From Nitrosomonadaceae bacterium (lineage in GTDB: Bacteria > Pseudomonadota > Gammaproteobacteria > Burkholderiales > Nitrosomonadaceae): a stretch of DNA of 64,000 nucleotides. The stretch's first letter is position 1. Each line of letters begins with the position of its first letter. The stretch is from NCBI GenBank assembly GCA_030646695.1, contig JAUSLF010000030.1:1-64000 (forward strand), read 5' to 3'. Positions 8,983 to 17,071 of this stretch are shown one piece after another. Both the position numbers and the translations under genes were made by a program. A model generated the notes under the pieces. It searched no databases, was not told the DNA's origin, and worked only from the letters and a program-made list of their open reading frames with translations.

Positions 8983-9185
8983 GCCGCCAGCACTTCTTCC
9001 TGCACGATATGCAAGCGAATAACCTTGGGTCGATCACCCTCGTCAAAATGGCACTGCACCGCGTCCTGTACCATCTGGCGCAACTCCGGCAAGGTGTCTG
9101 CTTCCGTGAAAATGGAATCACCTAATGCGCGCGCGGTGTACCCACCTTCGGGAGCTTGCTCCACGAGAAATAGAATTTCACTCAT
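8979..9185 (-). CDS. HicB-like small antitoxin, partner toxin dead
   Basis: A 68-aa protein (MSEILFLVEQAPEGGYTARALGDSIFTEADT...) of the short HicB-like antitoxin group, with the partial RNase-H-like fold expected for HicB and no HTH. It ends at a TAA that overlaps the remains of the toxin gene. The gene looks complete, and because the toxin is broken it is an orphan immunity gene. Databases sometimes carry such proteins under unrelated enzyme names. Confidence 0.75.
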   Translation of the reverse strand: MSEILFLVEQAPEGGYTARALGDSIFTEADTLPELRQMVQDAVQCHFDEGDRPKVIRLHIVQEEVLAA

Positions 9186-9340
9186 ATTGCCTCCATATTT
9201 AACCCACTAACCGTTGCAATGATACGCCTGCGGGAACGTGAACATCGCCAACCGTTACAGCGGAGTAGGCAAAATCGCACGTCAGTTTATCGGTATGTTG
9301 ACGCCTATTGAAAATCACCTGGCCTGACAACGCTACCCGT

Positions 9341-9634
9341 TCAGGCAGCCAGTCTTTCCATCGGCTTGATATTCGGGCTTGGCTGTTGCTCAGCTTGCCA
9401 CAAGTCCCACTGTGTTTGCATTTCAAGCCAAACATCGGGGGAGGTACCAAGCCATGCCGAAAGACGCAAAGCCATCCCCGCCGTTACGCCGGCTTTGCCA
9501 TTCAGTACCTTGGAAAGCGTAATACGGGAAACCTGCAATTCCTTTGCCGCCCTCGTGACCGTCATTCCATCCGGCAGCCATTCCCGCAATACTTCGCCAG
9601 GATGTGCTGGGTTGTGCATTCTGCTCATGTTCAA
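9341..9634 (-). CDS. higA: HigA/VapI-type antitoxin without a toxin gene
   Basis: A 97-aa XRE-type protein with the HigA family start HPGEVLREWLPDGMTVTRAA, the HTH LQVSRITLSKVLNGKAGVT, and ALRLSAWLGTSPDVWLEMQ. Family knowledge: HigA is normally translated just after HigB. Here the gene upstream is another antitoxin (5 bp away), and no HigB-like sequence was found on either side, so it is an orphan. Confidence 0.82.
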   Translation of the reverse strand: MNMSRMHNPAHPGEVLREWLPDGMTVTRAAKELQVSRITLSKVLNGKAGVTAGMALRLSAWLGTSPDVWLEMQTQWDLWQAEQQPSPNIKPMERLAA

Positions 9635-9639
9635 TTTCT

Positions 9640-9942
9640 CTATCGGTGTACTGACAATTTTAAACCCGCAGCACTGATCACCGCCAGCAGGGTCTTTATT
9701 GTCGGATTGCCTTTCTTAGATAATACCCGGTAAAGACTTTCTCTCGGGATTCCAGCACGTTCAGCCACGGCAGTCATACCTTGCGCTTCTGCAATATGGC
9801 GCAGCGCTGCCAGCAGGGCTTCACGGCCTCCGGGTTGGTTGGCTTCATCAAGTGCGACGGAAAGATATTCATCGGCAAAGGCCGGATCTTTGTGCAGCAG
9901 TTCCACTACTGCATCATCATGGGGGCGGGATGCTTTGTTCAT
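9640..9942 (-). CDS. Addiction-module antidote protein (HI1420-type), partner toxin degraded
   Basis: A 100-aa HTH protein: [20 protein letters not shown], then [20 protein letters not shown] and [20 protein letters not shown]. This is the pattern of the downstream antidote partner of HI1419-type killer proteins. Read from the farthest ATG the frame is 155 aa, but the first 55 codons are the remains of the toxin gene. The ATG at 9942 has GAGG 8 bp upstream and gives the family length. Confidence 0.8.
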   Translation of the reverse strand: MNKASRPHDDAVVELLHKDPAFADEYLSVALDEANQPGGREALLAALRHIAEAQGMTAVAERAGIPRESLYRVLSKKGNPTIKTLLAVISAAGLKLSVHR

Positions 9943-10107
9943 GTCTTGTTTCCTCTGTTCTGGCGTAATACACGCGATAGCCCGGCCCGTAGTTAATGCG
10001 CAACTCCCCCACACCCTCGGTAATCGGCTTGCAGTCTCCAGATTTTCCAGCCACTCCTTGAAAGGGTCATGCTTACCATTTGTCAGGTAATCGGAAACTT
10101 TAAACAT
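9943..10107 (-). pseudogene. Addiction-module killer protein (HigB/HI1419-type), internally deleted
   Basis: Frame one gives [23 protein letters not shown], the usual start of the killer protein. A second frame then gives [26 protein letters not shown], the conserved core. About twenty residues between them and the whole C-terminal part are absent, and the frames do not match. The toxin is therefore dead while the antidote gene downstream is intact. Confidence 0.75.
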
Positions 10108-10214
10108 AGTGTAAAGTGTGAATTATACGTTACATTTAGACAAATTCAAGTGGTCATCGCTTGATGTCAGGGAAACTGTGCGCAATTTTTGCCGTATGTG
10201 ACAGCAACCGGCAA

Positions 10215-10256
10215 TGCACCCGCATTCGCGGGTGCATATGGGTGGGCATGATGCCC
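10215..10256. repeat. Two adjacent perfect palindromes
   Basis: TGCACCCGC (10215-10223) pairs with GCGGGTGCA (10228-10236) around a 4-base loop. Eight bases further on GGGCAT pairs with ATGCCC (10244-10256) around one base. They lie about 100 bp upstream of the DUF433/DUF5615 pair and could be an operator, or a terminator without a T-run for the preceding sequence. Confidence 0.45.
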
Positions 10257-10355
10257 GTGAACAGATCGTGTTTAAGCAGACATCTTATGTGCTAGCGGTA
10301 TAAACTGGCGATGTGGTTGCGTAGGTTTATTTTTGGAAGACGGGAGGTAACGAGA

Positions 10356-10580
10356 ATGAACGAACGGATTATGATTGATCCGGCAATTTGTCATGGCAAG
10401 CCTTGTATTCGTGGGTTGCGCTATCCGGTAGAAAATGTCCTGGAGTGGTTGGCTAGCGGCATGAGCACTGAGGAGATTCTGGCTGATTATGCGGATTTGG
10501 AGCGTGAAGATATTCTTGCGGCACTATCTTATGCCGCGCGCCTGACGCACGTTAAACGGCTGGAGCATTTGGCCGCATGA
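10356..10580 (+). CDS. DUF433 antitoxin (VapB-type)
   Basis: A 74-aa DUF433 protein: IMIDPAICHGKPCIRGLRYP, then LEWLASGMSTEEILADYADL and ILAALSYAA. This is a winged-helix-like DNA-binding fold, proposed as the antitoxin of PIN-like toxins. The start is set by GGAGG 8 bp before the ATG at 10356, and the longer frame from 10311 lacks such a site. Its stop overlaps the start of the next gene as ATGA, a typical coupled toxin-antitoxin arrangement. Confidence 0.85.
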   Translation: MNERIMIDPAICHGKPCIRGLRYPVENVLEWLASGMSTEEILADYADLEREDILAALSYAARLTHVKRLEHLAA

Positions 10581-10927
10581 AGTTTCTGGTTGATGCGCAG
10601 CTGCCACGGCATTTTATCGGCTGGTTGGCTGAGGCAGGGCATGATGCGCTGCATACGCTGGATTTGCCGCTGGGCAACCGCACACCAGATAGCGAGGTCA
10701 TCGCATATGCCGCGCGCGAGGGACGTGTTGTGGTGAGCAAGGATGACGATTTTATACAATCTTTCTTGCTTACCGGCGAGCCGCAGCTGTTGCTGATTTC
10801 CACCGGAAACATCGCCAATACAGAGTTGGAGAAGTTGTTGCGCACCAATTTGCCCGGAATTGAGGCGGCTTTTGCCGCACATCGCTTTGTTGAGATTACC
10901 CGCGATGCACTGGTGATACATGAATGA
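10577..10927 (+). CDS. DUF5615 PIN-like toxin
   Basis: A 116-aa PIN-like (DUF5615/Mut7-C-like) protein with the acidic motifs FLVDAQLPRHFIGWL, ALHTLDLPLGNRTPDSEV and VVVSKDDDFIQSF. These supply Asp residues expected to bind metal in a ribonuclease. It overlaps the DUF433 gene by 4 bp and appears intact. It is the only plus-strand module of the island. Confidence 0.85.
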   Translation: MKFLVDAQLPRHFIGWLAEAGHDALHTLDLPLGNRTPDSEVIAYAAREGRVVVSKDDDFIQSFLLTGEPQLLLISTGNIANTELEKLLRTNLPGIEAAFAAHRFVEITRDALVIHE

Positions 10928-11008
10928 TTTTACCGTATGGCGATAACTACATGAGTAACGATCCGGCGCAGATATGATACAAACGTTCGCAACTTTTTGT
11001 GGTTATAG

Positions 11009-11218
11009 CTAGATGTTCCCAGTAGCCGGGTTGATACCGGCGCACTTGAGGAAATAATCGGTAATTCTTTGCATGGGGATACGTAAGCGCTCCACATCGC
11101 CGATGATATAACCTGCGGTGACATCATTCGTCATCTTGTGATTTGCCAAGCGTTTGACGGCATAAGCCGAGATATCCAAACTTTCAGCAACCGTGATGTG
11201 CTTGTAGCTCCTTTTTTG
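11009..11218 (-). pseudogene. Second integrase C-terminal fragment
   Basis: The minus strand reads TVAESLDISAYAVKRLANHK and then MTNDVTAGYIIGDVERLRIP followed by MQRITDYFLKCAG and a TAG stop. This is the last part of a phage-type tyrosine recombinase, with the Tyr in AGYI. Nothing recognisable precedes it in frame. It belongs to a different integrase subfamily from the fragment at 7.1 kb, so two integration events are suggested. Confidence 0.75.
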
Positions 11219-11273
11219 CAGGCTGTAACCAGTTTGTAACCGTGTTTACTCAATGCCAAGCCATCACACCAAA

Positions 11274-11297
11274 GAAAAACCCACCTCGAGGGTGGGT
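11274..11297 (-). terminator. Rho-independent terminator of ppc (distal)
   Basis: On the minus strand CCCACC pairs with GGTGGG and is followed by five T. Second of two stacked terminators downstream of ppc. Confidence 0.65.
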
Positions 11298-11306
11298 ATC
11301 AGAAAT

Positions 11307-11330
11307 GAAAACCCCCGCACATGGCGGGTA
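11307..11330 (-). terminator. Rho-independent terminator of ppc (proximal)
   Basis: On the minus strand CCCGCC..GCGGGGG forms a hairpin followed by TTTT, about 20 bp after the ppc stop codon. Confidence 0.65.
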
Positions 11331-11349
11331 CTATCCGTTTTAACAGAAC

Positions 11350-14142
11350 TTATCCGCTGTTTCTCAGTCCGGCGGCGACACCGTTGATGCTGAGATGAAT
11401 TGCGCGCTGCACCATTTCGCCGGTATCGCCGGCGCGATAGCGGCGCAGCAGTTCCACTTGCAGATGGTTGAGCGGATCAATGTAGGGAATGCGGTTACGG
11501 ATACTGCGCGCAAGGGTGGGGTTGTCCTGCAGCAGTTCGGTGTGGCCCGTCACAGCAAACAGCCATTTTATGCTGCGTTCCCATTCCGCCTCAATGCGGG
11601 CGAAGATTTCCTCGCGCAGCTTCACGTCCGTCACCAGTTCGGCGTAGCGGGAGGCGATGCCCATGTCGGTTTTTGACAGCACCATATCCATATTGGACAG
11701 CAGCGTTTGCATGAACGGCCAGATGCGGTGCATCTCCTGCAACTGTTTCAGCCCTTGTTCGCCCTCGCGCTGGACGAACGCCTCCACCGCCGAGCCGAAG
11801 CCGTACCAGCCGGGAATCATGGCGCGGCTAACACTCCAACTGAATACCCACGGGATTGCGCGCAGGTCTTCGATCAGGTCGGATCGTTTGCGTGACGGCG
11901 GGCGGCTGCCGATATGCAGCCCGGCGATTTCTCTGATCGGGGTGGATTCCTGAAAGTAGCGTTCAAAACCGGGAGTCTCGTAGACCAGACTGCGGTAAGC
12001 GGCGAGCGCATCGCCTGCCAGCACTTCCATGACCTGATAGTAACCGGCGGCGCGTTCGCCCAAGATATCGTGGCTCAACAAGGTGGCTTCGACAGTGGCG
12101 GCTACCAGTGTTTCGAGATTGCGCCGGCCAATTTCAGGATCGGAGTATTTGCTGCCGATGACTTCGCCTTGCTCGGTAATGCGTATCTGTCCGTTGACGC
12201 TGCCCGGTGGCTGCGCCAGTATCGCCTGATAGCTCGGCCCGCCGCCGCGTCCGACCGTACCGCCGCGCCCGTGAAACAGGCGCAATTCGATCTTGTGCTT
12301 GGCGAATACTTTGGTCAGCTCGGTTTCGGCTTTGTACAGTTCCCAGTTGGCGGCGAGGAAACCGCCGTCCTTGTTGCTGTCGGAATAACCCAGCATTACT
12401 TCCTGCACGTCGCCACGCGAGTCCAGCAGTTTACGGTAGTAAGGCAGTGAGAACAGTTCGTCCATGATGGCGCCGCAGCCACGCAGGTCGGTGATGGTCT
12501 CGAACAACGGGATGATATTGAGATGTAAACGGGGTGTTTCTCCGGGTTGCAGCAGTCCGACTTCCTTCAACAGCAGCGCGACTTCCAGCACATCGGAGAC
12601 CCCATCGGTTTTGGAGATGATGTAATTGGGCAGCGCAGCGCGGCCGAAACGCCGGTGTATCTCTGCTGCCGTTTGCAGGATGCGCAGTTCGCTCTGGGTG
12701 ACATCAGAATAATCCAGATAGGGTGAGAGCAATGGGCGCGGGCTGCTGATTTCGGTCAGCAGGCAGCGTGTGCGTTGCGCCTCGGTCAGTGCCGAATAAT
12801 CCTGGCATTGCGCGCCGTGCTCGAATAATTCCGCCACCACGTGCTCATGTACGTTGCTGTGCTGGCGCATGTCCAGCGGCGCCAGATGGAAACCGAATAC
12901 TTCCGCTGCGCGCTGCAAATGGCGCAACGCTCCGCGTGCCAGCAATTCTGATTTGTGCTGCTTGAGCGAGCGAATCACAATGTCCAGATCATGCACAAAC
13001 TCCGTGCTGTCTGCGTAAGGCTCAACCGGCGCGACCGGACGCCGTTGTGTGATGGTATGACCAAGTCGTTGGCCGGTAGCGGCAAGGCGCGCATAAACAC
13101 CGATCAAGGCACGCCGGTAAGGTTCGTCAGCGCGGCTTTCGGCGTGGTCGGGTGAGGCTTCGGCCAGCTGCGTCAGTTCGTCGCTCACCTCCACCAGGCG
13201 GTCGGTCAGGCTCAGTCTGCGGCCAATCAGGTGCACTTCGCCCATGTAGAAATCCAGCGCCAGTGCCGATTGACGCTCGGCCGCATGCTGCATCACCTCA
13301 TCGGTGACGAAGGGATTGCCATCGCGGTCGCTACCTATCCAGCTACCGATCCGCAGAAACGGTGGAATACGCGGGGCATTTTTACCCAGGCGGGATTCGA
13401 GCAAGTCCTCGATTTCCGCATAGAGACGCGGTACTTCAGTGAGAAAGGTGTAGCGGTAATAAGCCAGGCCATTTTTGATTTCATCATGTACCGACAGGCG
13501 TGCCGAGCGCAGCATGCGGGTTTTCCACAAAATTTGAATGGCACGGCGCAGCCCCTCCTCATTATCGTGCAACTCATCGGGCGTGAGCTGCATGCGGTCG
13601 CGTGCATTCATCAGGTGCGCGATGGTCAACTGCCAATCGAGGATGCTTCTGCGCTGCACTTCGGTGGGATGGGCGGTCAATACCGGTGACACTACCGCCT
13701 TGGCGAAAAACCTGGCCAAGGCGGCCCCGTCTGCTCCGCTGGACAGGACCCGGTCCAGCGCCAGCGCCACGCTGCCAGCCTGGGGTGGCGATCCGGCGCA
13801 GAGATGAGCGCGGCGGCGGCGGTTGTGGTGAATATCTTCGGCAATGTTGGAAAGTTGCGAGAAATAACTGAAGGCGCGCACCACTGCGACAGTAGCCTTG
13901 TTGCTCAGTTGGTTGAGTATCGTATCCAGTTCTTGCCGCGCCTTGGGATCCTGCTCGCGGCGAAAGCGAATTGCGGTCTGGCGAATGTTTTCGACCAGAG
14001 CGAAAGTGGACTCGCCTTCCTGTTCGCGCAAGGTATCGCCCAACATGCGTCCCAGCAGGCGGATGTCCTCACGCAGCGGCGAATCCTTGGCATCGATGTG
14101 ATTTTTGTCGGAACTGTTGTTCCCAGGGGTAAGGGAACTCAT
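11350..14142 (-). CDS. ppc: Phosphoenolpyruvate carboxylase
   Basis: Cytoplasmic enzyme that carboxylates PEP with bicarbonate to oxaloacetate, feeding the TCA cycle. At 930 aa it has family length. The catalytic His motif (VLTAHPTEVQRRS), the glycine-rich loop FHGRGGTVGRGGGPSYQAIL and the C-terminal NGVAAGLRNSG, which ends at the canonical terminal Gly, are all present. Its start lies about 120 bp from the divergent hemC. Two stacked terminators follow the stop. In an autotroph the enzyme replenishes C4 acids and links bicarbonate supply to biosynthesis (inference). Confidence 0.97.
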   Translation of the reverse strand: MSSLTPGNNSSDKNHIDAKDSPLREDIRLLGRMLGDTLREQEGESTFALVENIRQTAIRFRREQDPKARQELDTILNQLSNKATVAVVRAFSYFSQLSNIAEDIHHNRRRRAHLCAGSPPQAGSVALALDRVLSSGADGAALARFFAKAVVSPVLTAHPTEVQRRSILDWQLTIAHLMNARDRMQLTPDELHDNEEGLRRAIQILWKTRMLRSARLSVHDEIKNGLAYYRYTFLTEVPRLYAEIEDLLESRLGKNAPRIPPFLRIGSWIGSDRDGNPFVTDEVMQHAAERQSALALDFYMGEVHLIGRRLSLTDRLVEVSDELTQLAEASPDHAESRADEPYRRALIGVYARLAATGQRLGHTITQRRPVAPVEPYADSTEFVHDLDIVIRSLKQHKSELLARGALRHLQRAAEVFGFHLAPLDMRQHSNVHEHVVAELFEHGAQCQDYSALTEAQRTRCLLTEISSPRPLLSPYLDYSDVTQSELRILQTAAEIHRRFGRAALPNYIISKTDGVSDVLEVALLLKEVGLLQPGETPRLHLNIIPLFETITDLRGCGAIMDELFSLPYYRKLLDSRGDVQEVMLGYSDSNKDGGFLAANWELYKAETELTKVFAKHKIELRLFHGRGGTVGRGGGPSYQAILAQPPGSVNGQIRITEQGEVIGSKYSDPEIGRRNLETLVAATVEATLLSHDILGERAAGYYQVMEVLAGDALAAYRSLVYETPGFERYFQESTPIREIAGLHIGSRPPSRKRSDLIEDLRAIPWVFSWSVSRAMIPGWYGFGSAVEAFVQREGEQGLKQLQEMHRIWPFMQTLLSNMDMVLSKTDMGIASRYAELVTDVKLREEIFARIEAEWERSIKWLFAVTGHTELLQDNPTLARSIRNRIPYIDPLNHLQVELLRRYRAGDTGEMVQRAIHLSINGVAAGLRNSG

Positions 14143-14265
14143 CGTGCCATTTTCCGCGTGGTACGGAGAGAGACGGATCCCCGCTGCGCTTCGAGCCAGG
14201 CCGGCGCCGACCGTGCTAAAATAAGCGGCAAGCGCGAATCGCGTAATTTTCTCATTGTGATATAA

Positions 14266-15231
14266 ATGCCCAATTCATCCATGCCCACAAAAATCGTTAT
14301 TGCTACACGGGAAAGCGCCTTGGCCTTGTGGCAGGCAAATTTCATCCGGCAGTGGTTGACGGAATTATACCCGCAAACCGAAATCAGCATACTCGGCATG
14401 ACGACGCGCGGTGACCAGATACTCGACACCTCGCTCTCCAAAATCGGTGGCAAGGGATTGTTCATCAAGGAGTTGGAGCAGGCGCTGGAAGAGGGTCGCG
14501 CAGATATCGCGGTGCATTCGATGAAGGACGTGCCGATGCATATGCCGCCTGGATTTGCGCTGGCCGCCATCGGCGAACGTGAAGACCCGCGTGATGCTTT
14601 TGTTTCCAATCGCTATGCCAGTCTCGACGCGCTCCCCGCCGGCAGCGTGGTGGGTACTTCCAGCCTGCGGCGCGAAAGCCAGTTGCGCGCGCGCTTTCCG
14701 CATTTGCAAGTGCAGCCGCTGCGCGGCAACGTGCAGACTCGGCTGCGCAAATTGGATGAAGATCAATATGCGGCAATCATACTGGCGGCGGCGGGGTTGA
14801 AGCGGCTGGGACTGGCCGGGCGCATCGCCGCACTGCTGAGTGCCGAGTTGAGCCTGCCGGCAGTGGGGCAGGGAGCGCTTGGAATCGAATGCCGTGCCGA
14901 CCGGCCCGATCTGATAAAACTCATGCAACCGCTGCATCACCTGGAAACTGCCCAGTGCGTGGAGGCCGAACGCGCCATGAGCCGTGCGTTGGGCGGCAGT
15001 TGTCAGGTGCCTTTGGGCGGTTTTGCGGAAATTGCCGACGGTGTGCTGCGGTTGCGCGGGTTTGTCGCCAGCCCTGATGGAACGCGTATGATCAGCGCTG
15101 AATTGAGCGGCAAGCCGGAATCGGGCGGGATCATGGGTGCACAATTGGCACTGGATTTGAAGGCGCAGGGTGCGGAAGAAATTCTGGCAGCATTGGAATC
15201 AAGCACGACTGAAGCCGTGAGTTATCCGTGA
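14266..15231 (+). CDS. hemC: Porphobilinogen deaminase (hydroxymethylbilane synthase)
   Basis: Polymerises four porphobilinogens to hydroxymethylbilane in haem synthesis. The 321-aa protein shows [46 protein letters not shown] and GTSSLRR. The dipyrromethane-cofactor Cys is in [14 protein letters not shown]. First gene of hemC-hemD-hemX-hemY, where every junction is a 4-bp overlap. Its stop overlaps the GTG start of hemD. Confidence 0.96.
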   Translation: MPNSSMPTKIVIATRESALALWQANFIRQWLTELYPQTEISILGMTTRGDQILDTSLSKIGGKGLFIKELEQALEEGRADIAVHSMKDVPMHMPPGFALAAIGEREDPRDAFVSNRYASLDALPAGSVVGTSSLRRESQLRARFPHLQVQPLRGNVQTRLRKLDEDQYAAIILAAAGLKRLGLAGRIAALLSAELSLPAVGQGALGIECRADRPDLIKLMQPLHHLETAQCVEAERAMSRALGGSCQVPLGGFAEIADGVLRLRGFVASPDGTRMISAELSGKPESGGIMGAQLALDLKAQGAEEILAALESSTTEAVSYP

Positions 15232-16031
15232 CTAAACCGCTGACCGGGATCACTATCCTGGTCACACGGCCAGCGCATCAGGCGGACAATCTTGCCACCG
15301 CGATTCGTGCAGCAGGTGGTAACCCGGTGTTGTTTCCGGTACTGGAAATCCGCGAGGTAAAGGATTCACGCCCGTTGCTCGACTTGATCGCACGTCTGGA
15401 TGAGTTCGATCTGGCGATTTTCATCAGCCCCAATGCGGTCAACAAGGCGATGAATCTGATACTCACACAACGGGCGTTGCCAGCGGGGCTGAGAATTGCT
15501 GTCGTCGGCCAGGGCAGCGCCAGGGAGTTGAAACAGTTTGGTGTCAGCGAAGTGATTGCGCCCACCACACGATTTGATAGCGAAGCACTACTCGAGATGG
15601 CGGAATTACAGCAGATTCAGGGCAAACGTGTTGTGATCTTTCGCGGCGATGGTGGCCGCGAGTTGCTGGGAGATACGCTGGTGAAGCGCGGCGCTACAGT
15701 CAAATATGCGGAATGTTACAGCCGTGTCAGGCCCGACACTGATATCGCACCGCTGCTGCAAGCCTGGGCAAGTAACGCGCTACATGCCATTGTCGTGACC
15801 AGCAGCGAAGGGCTGCGTAATTTGTTTGACATGGTTGGCGATGCCGGCCAATCCTGGCTCAGAAAAACCCCGTTATTCGTGTCGCATGAGCGCATCGCGC
15901 AGATGGCGAAAAAATTCGGATGTGCTGAGGTGATTTCCACTGCTGCTGGCGATGAAGGTTTGCTGCAGGGTTTATCAGATTATTTCAACCCAGGAGCGGG
16001 AACCAGGATTTGTTCTCCACAGAAGCCATGA
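15228..16031 (+). CDS. hemD: Uroporphyrinogen-III synthase
   Basis: Cyclises hydroxymethylbilane with inversion of ring D. The 267-aa sequence is diverged, as usual for HemD, but shows [21 protein letters not shown] at the N-terminus, [12 protein letters not shown], and [15 protein letters not shown] in the second lobe. It starts at a GTG that overlaps the hemC stop. The last codons contain the hemX ATG. Position between hemC and hemX supports the call. Confidence 0.93.
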   Translation: MTKPLTGITILVTRPAHQADNLATAIRAAGGNPVLFPVLEIREVKDSRPLLDLIARLDEFDLAIFISPNAVNKAMNLILTQRALPAGLRIAVVGQGSARELKQFGVSEVIAPTTRFDSEALLEMAELQQIQGKRVVIFRGDGGRELLGDTLVKRGATVKYAECYSRVRPDTDIAPLLQAWASNALHAIVVTSSEGLRNLFDMVGDAGQSWLRKTPLFVSHERIAQMAKKFGCAEVISTAAGDEGLLQGLSDYFNPGAGTRICSPQKP

Positions 16032-17071
16032 ACGCAGAAACTCAATCCGGCGTTACCGACAAACCACAAGACCCGCGCAGCCGCGTCAATCCGCTGATGG
16101 TGTTTGTCATGGTCGTTATCGTTGCCATGGTGGTGGCGTGGCAGTGGTATGACACCCGCAACCAGATCACAGGCTTGCAGCAGGAATTGGCGAAGCGCCT
16201 GGCTGAGGCGGGCGCTTCCGGCAAGGAATCACGCAATCTTGCGGCAGAAGCGCGCGAGGCGGGCCGCCAGGCAGAAACCAAGCTCAGTCTGCTCGAAGCT
16301 AAACTGGCTGAATCACAGAGTCAGCAAGTGGCGCTGGAAGCGCTCTACCAGGAGGTGGCACGCAATCGTGATGAAGTGACGCTGGAGGAAGTGGAGCAGT
16401 TGCTGCTCATTGCCAGTCAGCAATTGCAACTGGCGGGTAATGTGAAAGCTGCGTTGATTGCGATGCAGGAAGCCGATGCCCGTTTGCAACGTATCGATCG
16501 CCCGCAGTTGTCGCCACTGCGCAAAGTCATGTTGAAGGATATAGATATGCTGAAAGCTGCGCGCTATGTCGATACGGTGGGAATCAGCCTGCGCCTTGAC
16601 AATCTTGCTGCTGCAGTAGAAACGCTGCCGCTGGCGATGGAGATCCGTCCGCCGCAAACTCGCTCTGCTCCGGGGCCGATACCGGCAGAGGAAAACGTCT
16701 GGCTCAAGTTTGCGCACGAGATCTGGGGGGATATGAAGCAACTGGTGCGCATCCAGAATATGAACAAGCCGGACTTGCCGCTGTTAGCGCCGTCACAGAC
16801 GTACTTTCTGCGCGAGAATCTCAAGCTGCGGCTTCTGTCGGCGCGACATGCCTTGCTGGTGCGCGATGCGGCCAGCTTTAAGGCGGATGTCAAAGCCTGC
16901 CTGGACTGGATCAACCGTTATTACGACAGCAAATCGAAGCCCGCCGTCAACATGCTGGAGGCATTACGCCAATTGCATGACAGCGAGATTGGCATAGAAC
17001 TGCCTGACATCTCGGCCAGCCTTGACGCGGTGCGCAATTACCGTCTGGCGCGTGAGCGGGGAAGCAGATGA
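16028..17071 (+). CDS. hemX: HemX, membrane-anchored haem-operon protein
   Basis: About 347 aa. It has a short cytoplasmic N-terminus, one membrane segment (PLMVFVMVVIVAMVVAWQW), and then a long helical, coiled-coil-prone domain rich in Gln/Glu/Ala (LEAKLAESQSQQVALEALYQ). It belongs to the HemX family, which is often labelled uroporphyrinogen-III methyltransferase by association, but none of the methyltransferase motifs is present. The ATG overlapping the hemD stop is chosen over a start 6 codons upstream. Precise role unknown. Confidence 0.88.
   Translation: MNAETQSGVTDKPQDPRSRVNPLMVFVMVVIVAMVVAWQWYDTRNQITGLQQELAKRLAEAGASGKESRNLAAEAREAGRQAETKLSLLEAKLAESQSQQVALEALYQEVARNRDEVTLEEVEQLLLIASQQLQLAGNVKAALIAMQEADARLQRIDRPQLSPLRKVMLKDIDMLKAARYVDTVGISLRLDNLAAAVETLPLAMEIRPPQTRSAPGPIPAEENVWLKFAHEIWGDMKQLVRIQNMNKPDLPLLAPSQTYFLRENLKLRLLSARHALLVRDAASFKADVKACLDWINRYYDSKSKPAVNMLEALRQLHDSEIGIELPDISASLDAVRNYRLARERGSR

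Noticed and set aside
16028-17071. HemX as a uroporphyrinogen-III methyltransferase
   Set aside because: The protein lacks the SAM-binding and substrate motifs of SUMT/CobA. The name is a carry-over from operon position.
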